Assembly: GCA_965200925.1 (NCBI GenBank)
Contig: OZ241738.1
Coordinates: 1,116,001 to 1,180,000 of the forward strand
Origin: WTGU01 sp965200925
GTDB lineage: Bacteria > Pseudomonadota > Alphaproteobacteria > UBA828
Reading direction: 5' to 3'
Length of the DNA stretch: 64,000 bases
The translations under genes and the position numbers were made by a program. Below are positions 1-8,541 of the stretch, in pieces (position 1 is the stretch's first letter; each line of letters begins with the position of its first letter). Below the pieces are notes generated by a model that saw only the letters and a list, made by a program, of their open reading frames with translations, had not been told where the DNA came from and did not search any database.

Positions 1-966
1 GAACTTCTCGGCGCCCAGGTCGGCGCCGAATCCGGCTTCGGTGACGACGTAATCGGCGAGCTTGAGCGCGGCCCGGGTGGCGATCACCGAATTGCAGCCA
101 TGGGCGATGTTGGCGAAGGGGCCCCCGTGGACGAGCGCCGGATTGTTCTCCAGCGTCTGCACCAGATTGGGGGCCAGCGCGTCCTTGAGCAGCGCGGTCA
201 TCGCGCCCTCGGCGTGCACGGCGCCGGCGCGCACGGGCGCGCGGTCGCGAGTCAGGCCGACCACGATGTTGCCGAGCCGGGCGCGCAAATCGTCGAGGTC
301 GCGGGCGAGGCAGAAGATCGCCATCACCTCAGAGGCGACGGTGATGTCGAAGCCGTCCTCCCGCGGGAAGCCGTTGGCGACACCGCCCAGGGAGGAGACG
401 ACGGAGCGCAGCGCCCGATCGTTCATGTCGACGACCCGGCGCCAGCTCACCCGGCGCGGATCTATCCCGGCCTCGTTGCCCCAGTAGATGTGATTGTCCA
501 CCATGGCCGCGAGCAGGTTGTTGGCGGCGCCGATGGCGTGGAAATCGCCGGTGAAGTGGAGGTTGATCTCCTCCATGGGCACGACCTGGGCGTAGCCGCC
601 GCCGGCCGCGCCGCCCTTGACGCCGAAGCAGGGGCCGAGGCTCGGCTCGCGCAAGGCGATCAGAGCCTTCTTGCCGATCCGGTTGAGGCCGTCGCCCAGG
701 CCCACGGTCGTGGTGGTCTTGCCCTCGCCGGCCGGAGTCGGCGTGATCGCGGTGACCAGGATCAGCTTGCCGTCGCCGCGCGCGCGCAGCGAGTCGATGT
801 ACGCCAGGGCGATCTTCGCCTTGTCGTGGCCGTAGGGCACGAGATGTTCGGGCGCGATCCCCAGGCGCTCCCGGGCGAGATCGAGGATCGGGCGCTTGCG
901 GGCCGCCCGCGCGATCTCGATGTCGCTCTTCGGGTCCGTGTGTTGCGTACTGGTCGAGTCGGCCAT
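1..966 (-). CDS. fhs: formate--tetrahydrofolate ligase (3' end outside window)
   Basis: Cytosolic one-carbon enzyme that joins formate to tetrahydrofolate using ATP, giving 10-formyl-THF. Only the N-terminal 322 residues lie in the window; the frame is open through base 1. The P-loop TPAGEGKTTT lies near residue 67, and the family segments LREPSLGPCFGVKGGAAGGG and VHGGPFANIAHGCNS are intact. The ATG at 966 gives the usual N-terminus ahead of the I-A-P-E-H-L-V-P-Y-G-H-D-K-A-K segment. It lies just downstream of the bc1 operon on the same strand (47-base gap), so it may be read from the same transcript. Identification is secure; only the C-terminus is unseen. Confidence 0.95.
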   Translation of the reverse strand, partial: MADSTSTQHTDPKSDIEIARAARKRPILDLARERLGIAPEHLVPYGHDKAKIALAYIDSLRARGDGKLILVTAITPTPAGEGKTTTTVGLGDGLNRIGKKALIALREPSLGPCFGVKGGAAGGGYAQVVPMEEINLHFTGDFHAIGAANNLLAAMVDNHIYWGNEAGIDPRRVSWRRVVDMNDRALRSVVSSLGGVANGFPREDGFDITVASEVMAIFCLARDLDDLRARLGNIVVGLTRDRAPVRAGAVHAEGAMTALLKDALAPNLVQTLENNPALVHGGPFANIAHGCNSVIATRAALKLADYVVTEAGFGADLGAEKF

Positions 967-1013
967 GGCTCCCTCCTCCGTGCTGGATGCCGGGCGCCGA
1001 AAAAGGACGCGGG

Positions 1014-1790
1014 CTAATGCAGCCGGGCCCAGACGCGCCGGTAGATGACGAAGAGCACCGCCGTCAGGATGAAGACGAAGATCAGCACCTTCAGGCCGGT
1101 CTGCTTGCGCTCCTCGAGTTCGGGTTCGGCCGTCCAGGCGAGGAACGCCGTCACGTCCCGCGCGTGCTGATCGAGGGTCGCCGGGGTGCCGTCGGCGTAT
1201 TCGACGGCCTCGTCGTAGAGGGGCGGCGGCATGGCGATCTGGTGGCCGGGGAAATAGCGATTGTAGCTCATGCCGGCGGCCATCTCGACGCCTGCCGGGG
1301 CCTCGTCCTCGTAGCCGGCCATGAGCGCGTAGATGTAGTCGGAACCGCCTTCCCGCGCCTTGACGATGAGGGAGAGGTCCGGCGGCAAGGCGCCGCCGTT
1401 GGCGGCCCGGGCCTCGTTGTCGTTGGCGAAGGGGGAGGGCCAGTAATCGGCCAGCCGGGCGGGGCGCGTGAACATCGCGCCTTCGTCGTCCGGCCCGTCC
1501 TCGACCTCGTATTGCGCCGCGATCGCCTTCGCCTCCTCCTCGGCGAAGCCGATCTCCGCCAGGTTGCGGAACGCGATGTAACGCAGCGAATGGCACACGG
1601 CGCAGACTTCCTCGAAGACCTGGAAGCCCCGTTGCAGGGCGCCCCGGTCGAAGGTACCGAAGACGCCTTCGTGCGCCCAGTCCTGATCGGGAATGTCGAT
1701 CCCGTCGCCTGCCGCGAAGGCGCCGCCGCCCAACGCTGCGAAGGCGCAGACCGTCGCCGCCGCCAGGGCCCGCCGCACCGCGCCCATCAC
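1014..1790 (-). CDS. petC: cytochrome c1 of the bc1 complex
   Basis: Heme-c subunit of ubiquinol-cytochrome c reductase (complex III), which passes electrons from the Rieske protein to soluble cytochrome c. The protein has 258 residues with a signal peptide (about 1-27, ending A-F-A-A), a covalent heme site C63-A-V-C66-H67, a Met-containing axial-ligand region near residue 180 (VEMAAGMSYNRYFPGHQIAMP spans it), and one C-terminal membrane anchor (about 232-252) followed by a basic tail on the cytoplasmic side. The start codon overlaps the cytochrome b stop by four bases (ATGA), so the two are translationally coupled. It is the third gene of the Rieske-b-c1 operon. Confidence 0.95.
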   Translation of the reverse strand: MMGAVRRALAAATVCAFAALGGGAFAAGDGIDIPDQDWAHEGVFGTFDRGALQRGFQVFEEVCAVCHSLRYIAFRNLAEIGFAEEEAKAIAAQYEVEDGPDDEGAMFTRPARLADYWPSPFANDNEARAANGGALPPDLSLIVKAREGGSDYIYALMAGYEDEAPAGVEMAAGMSYNRYFPGHQIAMPPPLYDEAVEYADGTPATLDQHARDVTAFLAWTAEPELEERKQTGLKVLIFVFILTAVLFVIYRRVWARLH

Positions 1791-3034
1791 GCGCGCTCCG
1801 CCGCCGCGGCGGCGTCCGCCTCTCCCCTGCCCAGCACCGCCTGGTGGATACTTTCAGGCAGGGGCAGCGGTCGCTCGAACTTGCCGACGAGCGGCACGAT
1901 CAGGAGGAAGTGCGCGAAGTAGTAGCCCGTGCAGACCTGTCCGATCCAGATGAAGTCGCCCTCCGGGGTGTTGGCGCCGACCCAGCCGAGCGCGATGCAA
2001 TCTGCGGCGAATATCCAGAAGACCCATTTGTAGATCGGCCGGAAGCGCGCGCTCCGCACCCGCGAGGTATCGAGCCACGGCAGGATGAAAAGGATGGCGA
2101 TCGAAGCGATCATCGCGACGACGCCGCCGAGCTTGTCCGGAATCGCGCGCAGGATCGCGTAGAACGGCAGGAAGTACCATTCCGGCACGATGTGCGGCGG
2201 GGTCTGCAAGGGGTTCGCCTTCTCGTAGTTGATCGTCTCGCCCAGGGCGTTCGGCAAGTAGAAGGTGAAGACGAGAAGGATGAACATCATCACGCCGAAC
2301 CCGAACAGGTCCTTGACCGTGTAATAGGGATGGAAGGGGATGGTGTCCCGCGCGCTCTTGATGTCGATCCCGAGCGGGTTGTTGGACTTGCGGTGGTGCA
2401 GCGCCCACAGATGCAGGAAAACCACGCCGAAAAGCACGAACGGCAGCAGGTAATGCAGGGCGTAGAAACGGTTGAGGGTCGGGTTGTCGACCGAGAAGCC
2501 GCCCCACAGCCAGTTCACGACCGTCTCCCCGATCCAGGGGATGGCCGAGGTCATGTTGGTGATGACCGTCGCCGCCCAGAAGCTCATCTGCCCCCACGGC
2601 AGGACGTAACCCATGAAGGCGGTTGCCATCATGATGAGGAGGATGAGTACGCCCATCCACCAGAGGATCTCACGCGGCGACTTGTAGGAGCCGTAATAGA
2701 GCCCCCGGAAGAGGTGGATATAGACCACCGCGAAGAACATCGAGGCGCCGTTGGCGTGGAGGTAACGCATCAGCCAGCCCCACTCCACATTGCGCATGAT
2801 GTGCTCGACCGAGTCGAAGGCGAGGTCGGCGTGCGGCGTGTAGTGCATCGCCAGCACGACGCCGGTGACGATCTGGAGCACCAGCATGATTCCGGCGAGC
2901 GAGCCGAAGTTCCACCAGTAGTTGAGGTTGCGCGGCGTCGGGTAGTCGATGACGTGCTTGTTGGTCCAGCTGAAGACCGGCAGCCGGTACTCAATCCACT
3001 GCGCGACTCTGTTCCGAGGCACGGGCGTCGTCAT
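1787..3034 (-). CDS. petB: cytochrome b of the bc1 complex
   Basis: Core membrane subunit of complex III, carrying hemes bL and bH and the two quinone sites. The 415-residue product has the four heme ligands H93, H107, H194 and H208 with the family spacing of 14 residues within each pair, and the quinol-oxidation motif P-E-W-Y-F-L-P-F. Eight or so hydrophobic segments are visible. The reading frame stays open far upstream, to 4180, but that extension overlaps the Rieske gene and hemF. The ATG at 3034 gives the normal N-terminus MTTPVPRNRVAQWIEYRLPV and is chosen. It lies 14 bases after the Rieske stop and overlaps cytochrome c1 by four bases. Confidence 0.96.
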   Translation of the reverse strand: MTTPVPRNRVAQWIEYRLPVFSWTNKHVIDYPTPRNLNYWWNFGSLAGIMLVLQIVTGVVLAMHYTPHADLAFDSVEHIMRNVEWGWLMRYLHANGASMFFAVVYIHLFRGLYYGSYKSPREILWWMGVLILLIMMATAFMGYVLPWGQMSFWAATVITNMTSAIPWIGETVVNWLWGGFSVDNPTLNRFYALHYLLPFVLFGVVFLHLWALHHRKSNNPLGIDIKSARDTIPFHPYYTVKDLFGFGVMMFILLVFTFYLPNALGETINYEKANPLQTPPHIVPEWYFLPFYAILRAIPDKLGGVVAMIASIAILFILPWLDTSRVRSARFRPIYKWVFWIFAADCIALGWVGANTPEGDFIWIGQVCTGYYFAHFLLIVPLVGKFERPLPLPESIHQAVLGRGEADAAAAAERA

Positions 3035-3048
3035 CGAAGGCGGTCTCC

Positions 3049-3603
3049 CTAGCCGATCCGGACCAGCGAGTCGTCGAGGAATTCGTAGCGGGGCACCTTG
3101 AGATTGGCCGGCGCCGGTCCCTGGCGGATGCGCCCGGCGGTGTCGTAGTGGGAGCCGTGACAGGGGCAGAACCAGCCCCCATAATCGCCTCGTGGGTCGC
3201 CGAGCTTGGACCCCAGCGGAACGCAGCCGAGATGGGTGCACACCCCTTCCACGATGAGCCACTGGGCGCGCGGGGCGCGTTCGGCGTCCGCTTGCGGATC
3301 GGACAGCGCCTCGAGGTCCACGGCCCGGGCGGCGGCGATCTCCTCGGCCGTCCGGTGGCGGATGAAGACGGGCTTGCCGCGCCATTTGACGACGACGACC
3401 TGGCCCTCCTCGATGGCCGAAAGGTCGACCTCGGTCGAGGCCAGGGCGAGCACGTCGGCCGACGGGTTCATGGTCTCGATGAGGGGCCAGACCACGCCCA
3501 CCGTCGCCATCGCCCCCATGGCGCCTGCCGCCAACACCAGGAAGTCGCGCCGCGTGCCTTCTCCGTCCGGCGCGTGATCCGAGGGCGGCGCGGCGTCTTC
3601 CAT
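3049..3603 (-). CDS. petA: Rieske iron-sulfur subunit of the bc1 complex
   Basis: Ubiquinol-cytochrome c reductase iron-sulfur subunit, 184 residues. A twin-arginine-type N-terminus (G-T-R18-R19-D-F-L) precedes one membrane segment at about 21-44. The 2Fe-2S site is complete: box I C122-T-H124-L-G-C127 and box II C146-P-C148-H149-G-S-H. By family knowledge C122, H124, C146 and H149 bind the cluster and C127-C148 form the disulfide. An upstream ATG (3741) would add 46 low-complexity Arg/Pro residues and remove the leader from the N-terminus, so the ATG at 3603 is preferred. It is the first gene of the bc1 operon, divergent from hemF across 140 bases. Confidence 0.94.
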   Translation of the reverse strand: MEDAAPPSDHAPDGEGTRRDFLVLAAGAMGAMATVGVVWPLIETMNPSADVLALASTEVDLSAIEEGQVVVVKWRGKPVFIRHRTAEEIAAARAVDLEALSDPQADAERAPRAQWLIVEGVCTHLGCVPLGSKLGDPRGDYGGWFCPCHGSHYDTAGRIRQGPAPANLKVPRYEFLDDSLVRIG

Positions 3604-3743
3604 GATCGGACCCTTCGACTGTCTGGCGGAAGTGTTGGACGAGATACGGCTTCGACGAACGGCGAACACGGTCGCGCGCGGCGCCGCGCGCGGGCGGAGA
3701 GTTAGCACGGGCGGGCGGCGAGGGCAAGGCGCATGACGCACCC

Positions 3744-4586
3744 ATGACGGCCCCCGCGAGCGGCGCCCGGCGGGAGCGGGCGCGCGCCTGGTTCGCGGCG
3801 CTGCGCGACAGCATCTGCGCAGCCTTCGAGGCGATCGAGGAGGAAGCCGGCGGCGGCACGCCCGGCCGTTTCGTGCGCACGCCCTGGCGGCGGCCGGGCG
3901 GTGGCGGCGGCACGATGGCGATCATGCGCGGCGCGGTGTTCGAGAAGGTCGGAGTCAACGTCTCGACCGTCGAGGGCGTCCTTCCGCCCGCCTTCCGCGA
4001 GTCCGTCCCCGGCGCCGGCGCGGACGGCCGCTTCTGGGCCAGCGGCGTTTCCGTGGTCGCGCACATGCGCTCGCCGCTCGTGCCGGCCGTGCACATGAAC
4101 ACGCGCCATATCGCCACCGGGGCGTCGTGGTTCGGCGGCGGCGCCGACCTGACTCCGACCTGCCCCGACGAACGCGACACGGAGGCGTTCCACGCCGCTC
4201 TGAAGCGGGCCTGCGACCGGCACGACCCCGCCTACTACCCGCGCTTCAAGGAATGGTGCGACCGCTACTTCTTCCTGCCGCACCGGGACGAACCCCGCGG
4301 CGTCGGCGGCATCTTCTACGACGACCTCGACAGCGGCGACTGGGAGGCGGATTTCGCGTTCACCCAGGACGTGGGCCGGGCCTTCCTCGAAGCCTACCCC
4401 GCGATCGTGCGCCGGCGCATGGCCGAGCCCTGGACGGAGGCGCAGCGGGCGCGGCAGCTCGTGCGCCGCGGCCGTTACGTGGAGTTCAACCTGCTCTACG
4501 ACCGCGGCACGCGGTTCGGCCTGGAGACCGGCGGCAGCCCCGAGGCGATCCTGATGTCCCTGCCACCGGAAGCGCGCTGGCCGTAG
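3744..4586 (+). CDS. hemF: oxygen-dependent coproporphyrinogen-III oxidase
   Basis: Aerobic heme-pathway enzyme that decarboxylates coproporphyrinogen III to protoporphyrinogen IX using O2. The 280-residue product carries the family blocks NTRHIATGASWFGGGADLTP (about 119-138), YYPRFKEWCDRYFFLPHR, GGIFYDD and the C-terminal GRYVEFNLLYDRGTRFGLET. It is slightly short compared with the usual 300 or so residues. The gene is divergent from the bc1 operon, a pairing that makes sense because complex III needs heme. It converges on cca with only 10 bases between the stops. Its presence shows that heme synthesis in this organism can use oxygen. Confidence 0.95.
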   Translation: MTAPASGARRERARAWFAALRDSICAAFEAIEEEAGGGTPGRFVRTPWRRPGGGGGTMAIMRGAVFEKVGVNVSTVEGVLPPAFRESVPGAGADGRFWASGVSVVAHMRSPLVPAVHMNTRHIATGASWFGGGADLTPTCPDERDTEAFHAALKRACDRHDPAYYPRFKEWCDRYFFLPHRDEPRGVGGIFYDDLDSGDWEADFAFTQDVGRAFLEAYPAIVRRRMAEPWTEAQRARQLVRRGRYVEFNLLYDRGTRFGLETGGSPEAILMSLPPEARWP

Positions 4587-4596
4587 CGGGCGGCGC

Positions 4597-5841
4597 TCAC
4601 GCCTCGCGCGATTCGGCTGCGAGGGCGGCGAGCCGGGCGAGCGCGGCGGCGCGGTCGGGCGTGAAGTCCCGCGCCATCCACCATGCCTCGACGGCGGCCA
4701 GCAGGCGGCCCACTTCGGGTCCCGCCTCGACGCCGAGGGCCAGAACGTCCGCCCCGCGCACGGGCAGGCGCGGCCCCTCCCAGGCGTCGGCGGTCTCCAG
4801 CATCGCGCGAAACGCCCCGCCCTCGCCCCGCGCCGCCCAGGCAAGGAGTGCCAGGTCGCGAAACTGCGCGCGGCCGAGCCGGTAGAGCGCCCGGCGCTGG
4901 GCGCGGCGGTCGAGACCGGGCGCGAGCGCCACCGCCGGCGCGGCAAGCGCCGCGAGACGCGCCCCCTCCGCCCCGGTCAGGCGCCAGCGCCCGGCGACGG
5001 CTTCAGCGGCGGCGGCACTCGCGACGAGGGCGCCGAGCCGGCGGATCGGATCGGCATCGAATCCGGCCTCGGCCTCGACCGCGACCAGCCGCGTGAGGAG
5101 CGCGGTGCCGGGCGCCTCCGGCAGGATCGCGGCGAGCACGCGAGCCTCCGTCATCGCAGCCAGAGACGACACGGGGTCGGCGGCCGCCAGCAGCTTCATC
5201 ATTTCGCCGCGCACCCGCTCGCCCGAGAGCGCGCCCAGGCCATGCGCCGCCGCCGCGCAGGCTGCGAGCGCCGCCGCATCCGGCGCGCCTTGCCCGTACC
5301 AGGCGTGGAAGCGGAAGAAGCGCAGCAGCCGGAGGCGGTCTTCGGCGATGCGAATCGCCGGTTCGCCGACGAAGCGCACTCGCCCCGCCGCCAGGTCCCG
5401 ACGCCCGCCGAAATAGTCGTAGAACGTGCCGTCCGGCGCGCAGCTCATGGCGTTGATGGTGAAGTCGCGACGCGCGGCGTCGGCCCGCCAGTCGTCGGTG
5501 AAGGCGACTTCCGCGTGGCGCCCGTCGGTGCGCAGGTCGCGCCGCAGCGTGGTGATCTCGTAGCGCTTACCCCCGGCGAGCGCGGTGACCGTGCCGTGTT
5601 CGACCCCGGTGGGCAGGGCGCGCAGGCCGGCGCGCTCCAGCAGCGCCATAGCCCGCGCCGGCGGTTCCGGCGTGCCGATGTCGATATCCGTGACCGCGCG
5701 CCCGAGCAGCGCGTCGCGCACCGCCCCGCCGACGAACCGCGCCGCCCTGCCGTCGGCGCCCAGCGCGGCGAGCACCGCCCGCGTCTCCGCCGCCGCCAGC
5801 CACAGAGCCCGCGCGAGACCGTCGTCGGTGACGTGCGCCAT
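4597..5841 (-). CDS. cca: CCA tRNA nucleotidyltransferase
   Basis: Adds or repairs the 3' CCA end of tRNAs. The 414-residue class II nucleotidyltransferase has the nucleotide-binding head motif F-V-G-G-A-V-R-D-A-L-L-G (about 36-47), the metal-binding D-I-D-I-G-T, the R-R-D-F-T-I-N-A-M block, and the E-D-x-L-R-L-L-R-F-F-R-F helix that starts the body domain. No HD domain is visible, as is usual in alphaproteobacteria. It is the last gene of the DUF1285-Nudix-DUF6111-cca set on the minus strand, separated from DUF6111 by 165 bases with no gene. Confidence 0.94.
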   Translation of the reverse strand: MAHVTDDGLARALWLAAAETRAVLAALGADGRAARFVGGAVRDALLGRAVTDIDIGTPEPPARAMALLERAGLRALPTGVEHGTVTALAGGKRYEITTLRRDLRTDGRHAEVAFTDDWRADAARRDFTINAMSCAPDGTFYDYFGGRRDLAAGRVRFVGEPAIRIAEDRLRLLRFFRFHAWYGQGAPDAAALAACAAAAHGLGALSGERVRGEMMKLLAAADPVSSLAAMTEARVLAAILPEAPGTALLTRLVAVEAEAGFDADPIRRLGALVASAAAAEAVAGRWRLTGAEGARLAALAAPAVALAPGLDRRAQRRALYRLGRAQFRDLALLAWAARGEGGAFRAMLETADAWEGPRLPVRGADVLALGVEAGPEVGRLLAAVEAWWMARDFTPDRAAALARLAALAAESREA

Positions 5842-6006
5842 GCCCCCATGATCGAGACCCCGCCCCCCCCTGCCAAGGCCTACACTCGGGGCGCGCCCGA
5901 AAAGGAACCCTGCCTATCCGTGAGAGTCCGCGATGGAGGGCGGCATTTTCCCGCACGTCCCCGGGAGCGCCGTTCACTCCGAGGCCCGCGGCCTTGAAGA
6001 TAAGGG

Positions 6007-6297
6007 TTATTGGGGAGTGGCGGGGACAACCTGGGCAGGAACCACCTCGCCGTCGTGGAGGTGCGGGGGGACGTAGGTGCCGCCGGGGTCGGCGCCGCCC
6101 AGGAGGGCGAGGGCGACGAGGCTGGCGGCGACCAGCACCAAGCCGCCGCCCAGGAGGCGGAGCCAGGGCATGGCGCGGAAGGTCGCCGCCCACCGGGCGC
6201 GGCTCAACTGCGCCCGCCGCGCCAGCAGAAGCCAGGCGACGTAGAGGATCGTCGGCGCCAGCAGAATCAGGATGTGGATCAGCGTGGTTCTCAACAT
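6007..6297 (-). CDS. DUF6111-type small membrane protein
   Basis: A 96-residue protein with two hydrophobic segments: about 6-27 (IHILILLAPTILYVAWLLLA) and about 49-70 (LRLLGGGLVLVAASLVALAL). They are joined by a basic cytoplasmic loop, and a Pro-rich hydrophilic tail follows. Position and shape match the small alphaproteobacterial family DUF6111, which sits between a CoA-pyrophosphatase Nudix gene and cca; the function is unknown. Its ATG at 6297 overlaps the Nudix stop codon by seven bases, so the two genes are coupled. The frame is open further upstream, but that part is antisense-like Arg/Ser-rich sequence over the Nudix gene. Confidence 0.75.
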   Translation of the reverse strand: MLRTTLIHILILLAPTILYVAWLLLARRAQLSRARWAATFRAMPWLRLLGGGLVLVAASLVALALLGGADPGGTYVPPHLHDGEVVPAQVVPATPQ

Positions 6298-6890
6298 GGC
6301 GCGCGCAATACGTCCCGAAGGTTCACGAGGATCGCCGCCGTGGCGCCCCAGATAAAATACCGCCTGTAGGGCAAGGCATGGAAACGGCGCGGAACGCCGC
6401 CCAGCACCATTCGTTCGCACCGATAGTTGGCCGGGTCCAGCACGAAGGGAAGCGGCACCTCGAACATCTCGGCGACCTCGCGGGAATCCGCGGCGAAGGG
6501 CGGCGGGTCCGCGAGCAGCCCCACCACCGGCACGATCCGGTAGCCGGTGCCGACCGGGCGCTCCTCCAGCCGCCCGGCGACCGCGACGTTCTCCGCAACG
6601 ATCCCCACCTCCTCGCGCGCCTCGCGCAGGGCGGTGGCCAGGGGCGCGGCATCGCCCGCCTCCGCGCGGCCGCCGGGGAAGCTCACCTGCCCGGCATGGC
6701 GGGCGAGGCCCTCCGTCCGCCGGGTGAGCAGCACCGTCATGGCGCCGCCCCGCGCGACGATCGGAACCAGCACGGCGGCGGGCGCGCCCGCGGCGGCGTT
6801 CACCCGCGCCCAGGGCTCGTCCGGCACACCCGGCGCTCGGCGCGACACGCGGCGCAGAATATCGTTCCACATCAGCGCATTGCCGGACAT
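6291..6890 (-). CDS. Nudix hydrolase, CoA pyrophosphatase type
   Basis: A 199-residue Nudix protein with the CoA-pyrophosphatase (NudL/UPF0035) signature L-L-T-R-R-T-E-G-L-A-R-H-A-G-Q-V-S-F-P-G (about 54-73) leading directly into the Nudix box G-G-R-A-E-A-G-D-...-R-E-A-R-E-E-V-G-I. The catalytic R-E-x-x-E-E core is complete. The expected reaction is hydrolysis of CoA or oxidised CoA to 4'-phosphopantetheine and 3',5'-ADP. The N-terminus overlaps the end of the DUF1285 gene by 19 bases. The tight DUF1285-Nudix-DUF6111-cca order supports the assignment. Confidence 0.88.
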   Translation of the reverse strand: MSGNALMWNDILRRVSRRAPGVPDEPWARVNAAAGAPAAVLVPIVARGGAMTVLLTRRTEGLARHAGQVSFPGGRAEAGDAAPLATALREAREEVGIVAENVAVAGRLEERPVGTGYRIVPVVGLLADPPPFAADSREVAEMFEVPLPFVLDPANYRCERMVLGGVPRRFHALPYRRYFIWGATAAILVNLRDVLRAPC

Positions 6891-7405
6891 TCTTCGGATA
6901 TACTCTCAAACGAGAAGAAGACGCCGCCGCTCCAGGCGCCGAGCACCCGCCGCCCCCCGACCGCTCGCTCGACGCACAGCTGGGCGAGCGGGTACCAAGC
7001 CGCGCGCACCACCCGCGCCTCCAGGCCGTCGCGGAGGGCGAGATAGGGGGCCTTCCCGGTCGCGGCCGGCCGCGGGCGAAAGCGGAGCGGATGCGCGGCG
7101 CCGGCCTCCACCCATTCGTCCAGGTTGGTGCGGAAGCGCAGGCGTTGCCCCTCCCCGCTCCCGCGGCGCTCCATCTCGACGGCGACGAAGGGCGAATCGT
7201 CCACGGCAATGCGGGCCCGCTCGACCGGCGTGACGAGCCAGTAGCCGCCGTCCGCCTCGCGCCGCAGGACGCGCGCGAACAACGCGACCAGCGACGGACG
7301 CGCGATCGGGCGGCTCTCGTGGAACCAAGTGCCGTCCGCCGCGATGCGGATGTCGATATCGCCGCAGAAGGGCGGCGGCGCCGGTTCGGCAGGCGCTTCG
7401 GCCAT
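6872..7405 (-). CDS. DUF1285 domain protein
   Basis: A 177-residue soluble protein matching DUF1285. It opens with C-G-D-I-D-I-R-I-A-A-D-G-T-W-F-H-E-S-R-P and continues with P-L-V/S-L-V-A-L-F-A-R-V-L-R-R-E and a beta-rich C-terminal half. No catalytic motif can be named; the family is of unknown function and is regularly next to the Nudix and cca genes in alphaproteobacteria. The ATG at 7405 places the family start near the N-terminus. It begins 26 bases after the acoC stop on the same strand, so read-through from the aco operon is possible. Confidence 0.85.
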   Translation of the reverse strand: MAEAPAEPAPPPFCGDIDIRIAADGTWFHESRPIARPSLVALFARVLRREADGGYWLVTPVERARIAVDDSPFVAVEMERRGSGEGQRLRFRTNLDEWVEAGAAHPLRFRPRPAATGKAPYLALRDGLEARVVRAAWYPLAQLCVERAVGGRRVLGAWSGGVFFSFESISEECPAMR

Positions 7406-7431
7406 CGCCCGTCGCGCGCCGCCGGCGCCGG

Positions 7432-8541
7432 TCAGACGGCGTGGGCGTCGATGAGGCGGTTCACCTCGGAGGCGGCCTCCATCTGCACCATGTGGCCACG
7501 GCCCTCCAGCACCGCGCTCTCGACGCCTTCCGGCAGGCCCTCGACATGGGCGGCGGGGACGATCCTGTCCTCCGCTCCCCAGACGACCAGGGCCGGCACG
7601 CCGCCCAGGACATCGCGCAGGACTTCGGCTTGCGCGCCGGCGGGCGCGAAGGACTCCTTGATCGTCCGCAGCGCGGCGGGTACGCCGTCGATCCGCTTGA
7701 AGGCGAGCAGATCGGCGATCAGCTGGCGGGTGACCAGGGCCGGGTCGCCGAACAGTTTCTCGACATGGGGCTTCAGGTCCTTGCGGCGCTCGGCCGCGAT
7801 GAAGCCTTCGAGATAGTCGCCGTCGATCTCGGTGCCGAGCCCGGCGCTGCCGATCAGGACCAGCGAGGCGACGCGGGCCGGCGACGCGCGGGCCACGGCG
7901 AGGGCAACAGCCCCGCCCAGCGAATGGCCGACCAGATGGGCCCTCCCGATGCCGAGCGCGTCCGTGAAGCCGGTGACGACGCCGACGAAGAAGGCGAGCG
8001 AGCCGTCGCCCACGTCCTTGGCGGAACCGCCATGCCCCGGCAGGTCGAGCGCGTACACCGCACGCTTGGCCGCGAGCGCCTCGTGGTTGAACAGCCAGTT
8101 GTTCAGGTCGCCACCGAAGCCGTGGATCAGGAGGATGGGCGTGCCCCCCTCGCCCCGCGCCAGATAGCGAAGCGCGCGGCCGTCGACCTCCACCGTCTCG
8201 GTGGCCGGGCCGGATTCCGCGTCGTCGTCTGCCGGCGGTACGTAATTGGCCTGGAACTCGCCGACGAAGGAGTCGATGTCGGCGTCGGAGACTTCGGCCC
8301 CGGCGACCACGCCGAGCAGGGCGCCGACCGGGAGGACCTCGCCCTCCCGGGCCACGTGACGGCGGAGTACGCCGGCCTCCGCCGCCTCGACCGCGCTGGA
8401 GATTTTCTCCGTCTCGATGTCGACCACCTCGTCGCCCGGCGCGAGGGGGTCGCCCTCGTCCACGAGCCACCCGGCGACCTTGCCCTCCTTCATGGAGAGC
8501 CCCCACTTGGGCATGCAGAGAGGGTGGATGCCCTCGCTCAT
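7432..8541 (-). CDS. acoC: acetoin dehydrogenase E2 (lipoyl domain + alpha/beta hydrolase-fold acetyltransferase)
   Basis: A 369-residue E2 subunit of an acetoin-cleaving 2-oxo-acid-type dehydrogenase. It has an N-terminal lipoyl domain (1-80; lipoylated lysine K46 in I-E-T-E-K-I-S-S) fused to an alpha/beta-hydrolase domain with the triad S207 (G-H-S-L-G-G), D325 and H350. This lipoyl-plus-hydrolase layout is typical of AcoC and differs from ordinary E2 chains, which carry a CAT domain. The chain should take the acetyl group from E1 and give acetyl-CoA. The start overlaps the acoB stop by four bases (ATGA). No E3 (dihydrolipoamide dehydrogenase) gene is in the window. Confidence 0.88.
   Translation of the reverse strand: MSEGIHPLCMPKWGLSMKEGKVAGWLVDEGDPLAPGDEVVDIETEKISSAVEAAEAGVLRRHVAREGEVLPVGALLGVVAGAEVSDADIDSFVGEFQANYVPPADDDAESGPATETVEVDGRALRYLARGEGGTPILLIHGFGGDLNNWLFNHEALAAKRAVYALDLPGHGGSAKDVGDGSLAFFVGVVTGFTDALGIGRAHLVGHSLGGAVALAVARASPARVASLVLIGSAGLGTEIDGDYLEGFIAAERRKDLKPHVEKLFGDPALVTRQLIADLLAFKRIDGVPAALRTIKESFAPAGAQAEVLRDVLGGVPALVVWGAEDRIVPAAHVEGLPEGVESAVLEGRGHMVQMEAASEVNRLIDAHAV

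Noticed and set aside
3035..4180. N-terminal extension of the cytochrome b frame
   Set aside because: It covers the Rieske gene in another frame and hemF in antisense; the cytochrome b N-terminus is complete from 3034.
5862..5869. C8 run just upstream of cca as a phase-variation tract
   Set aside because: Runs of seven or eight C/G occur several times by chance in this GC-rich window (also in cobH and cobB), and cca is essential housekeeping.
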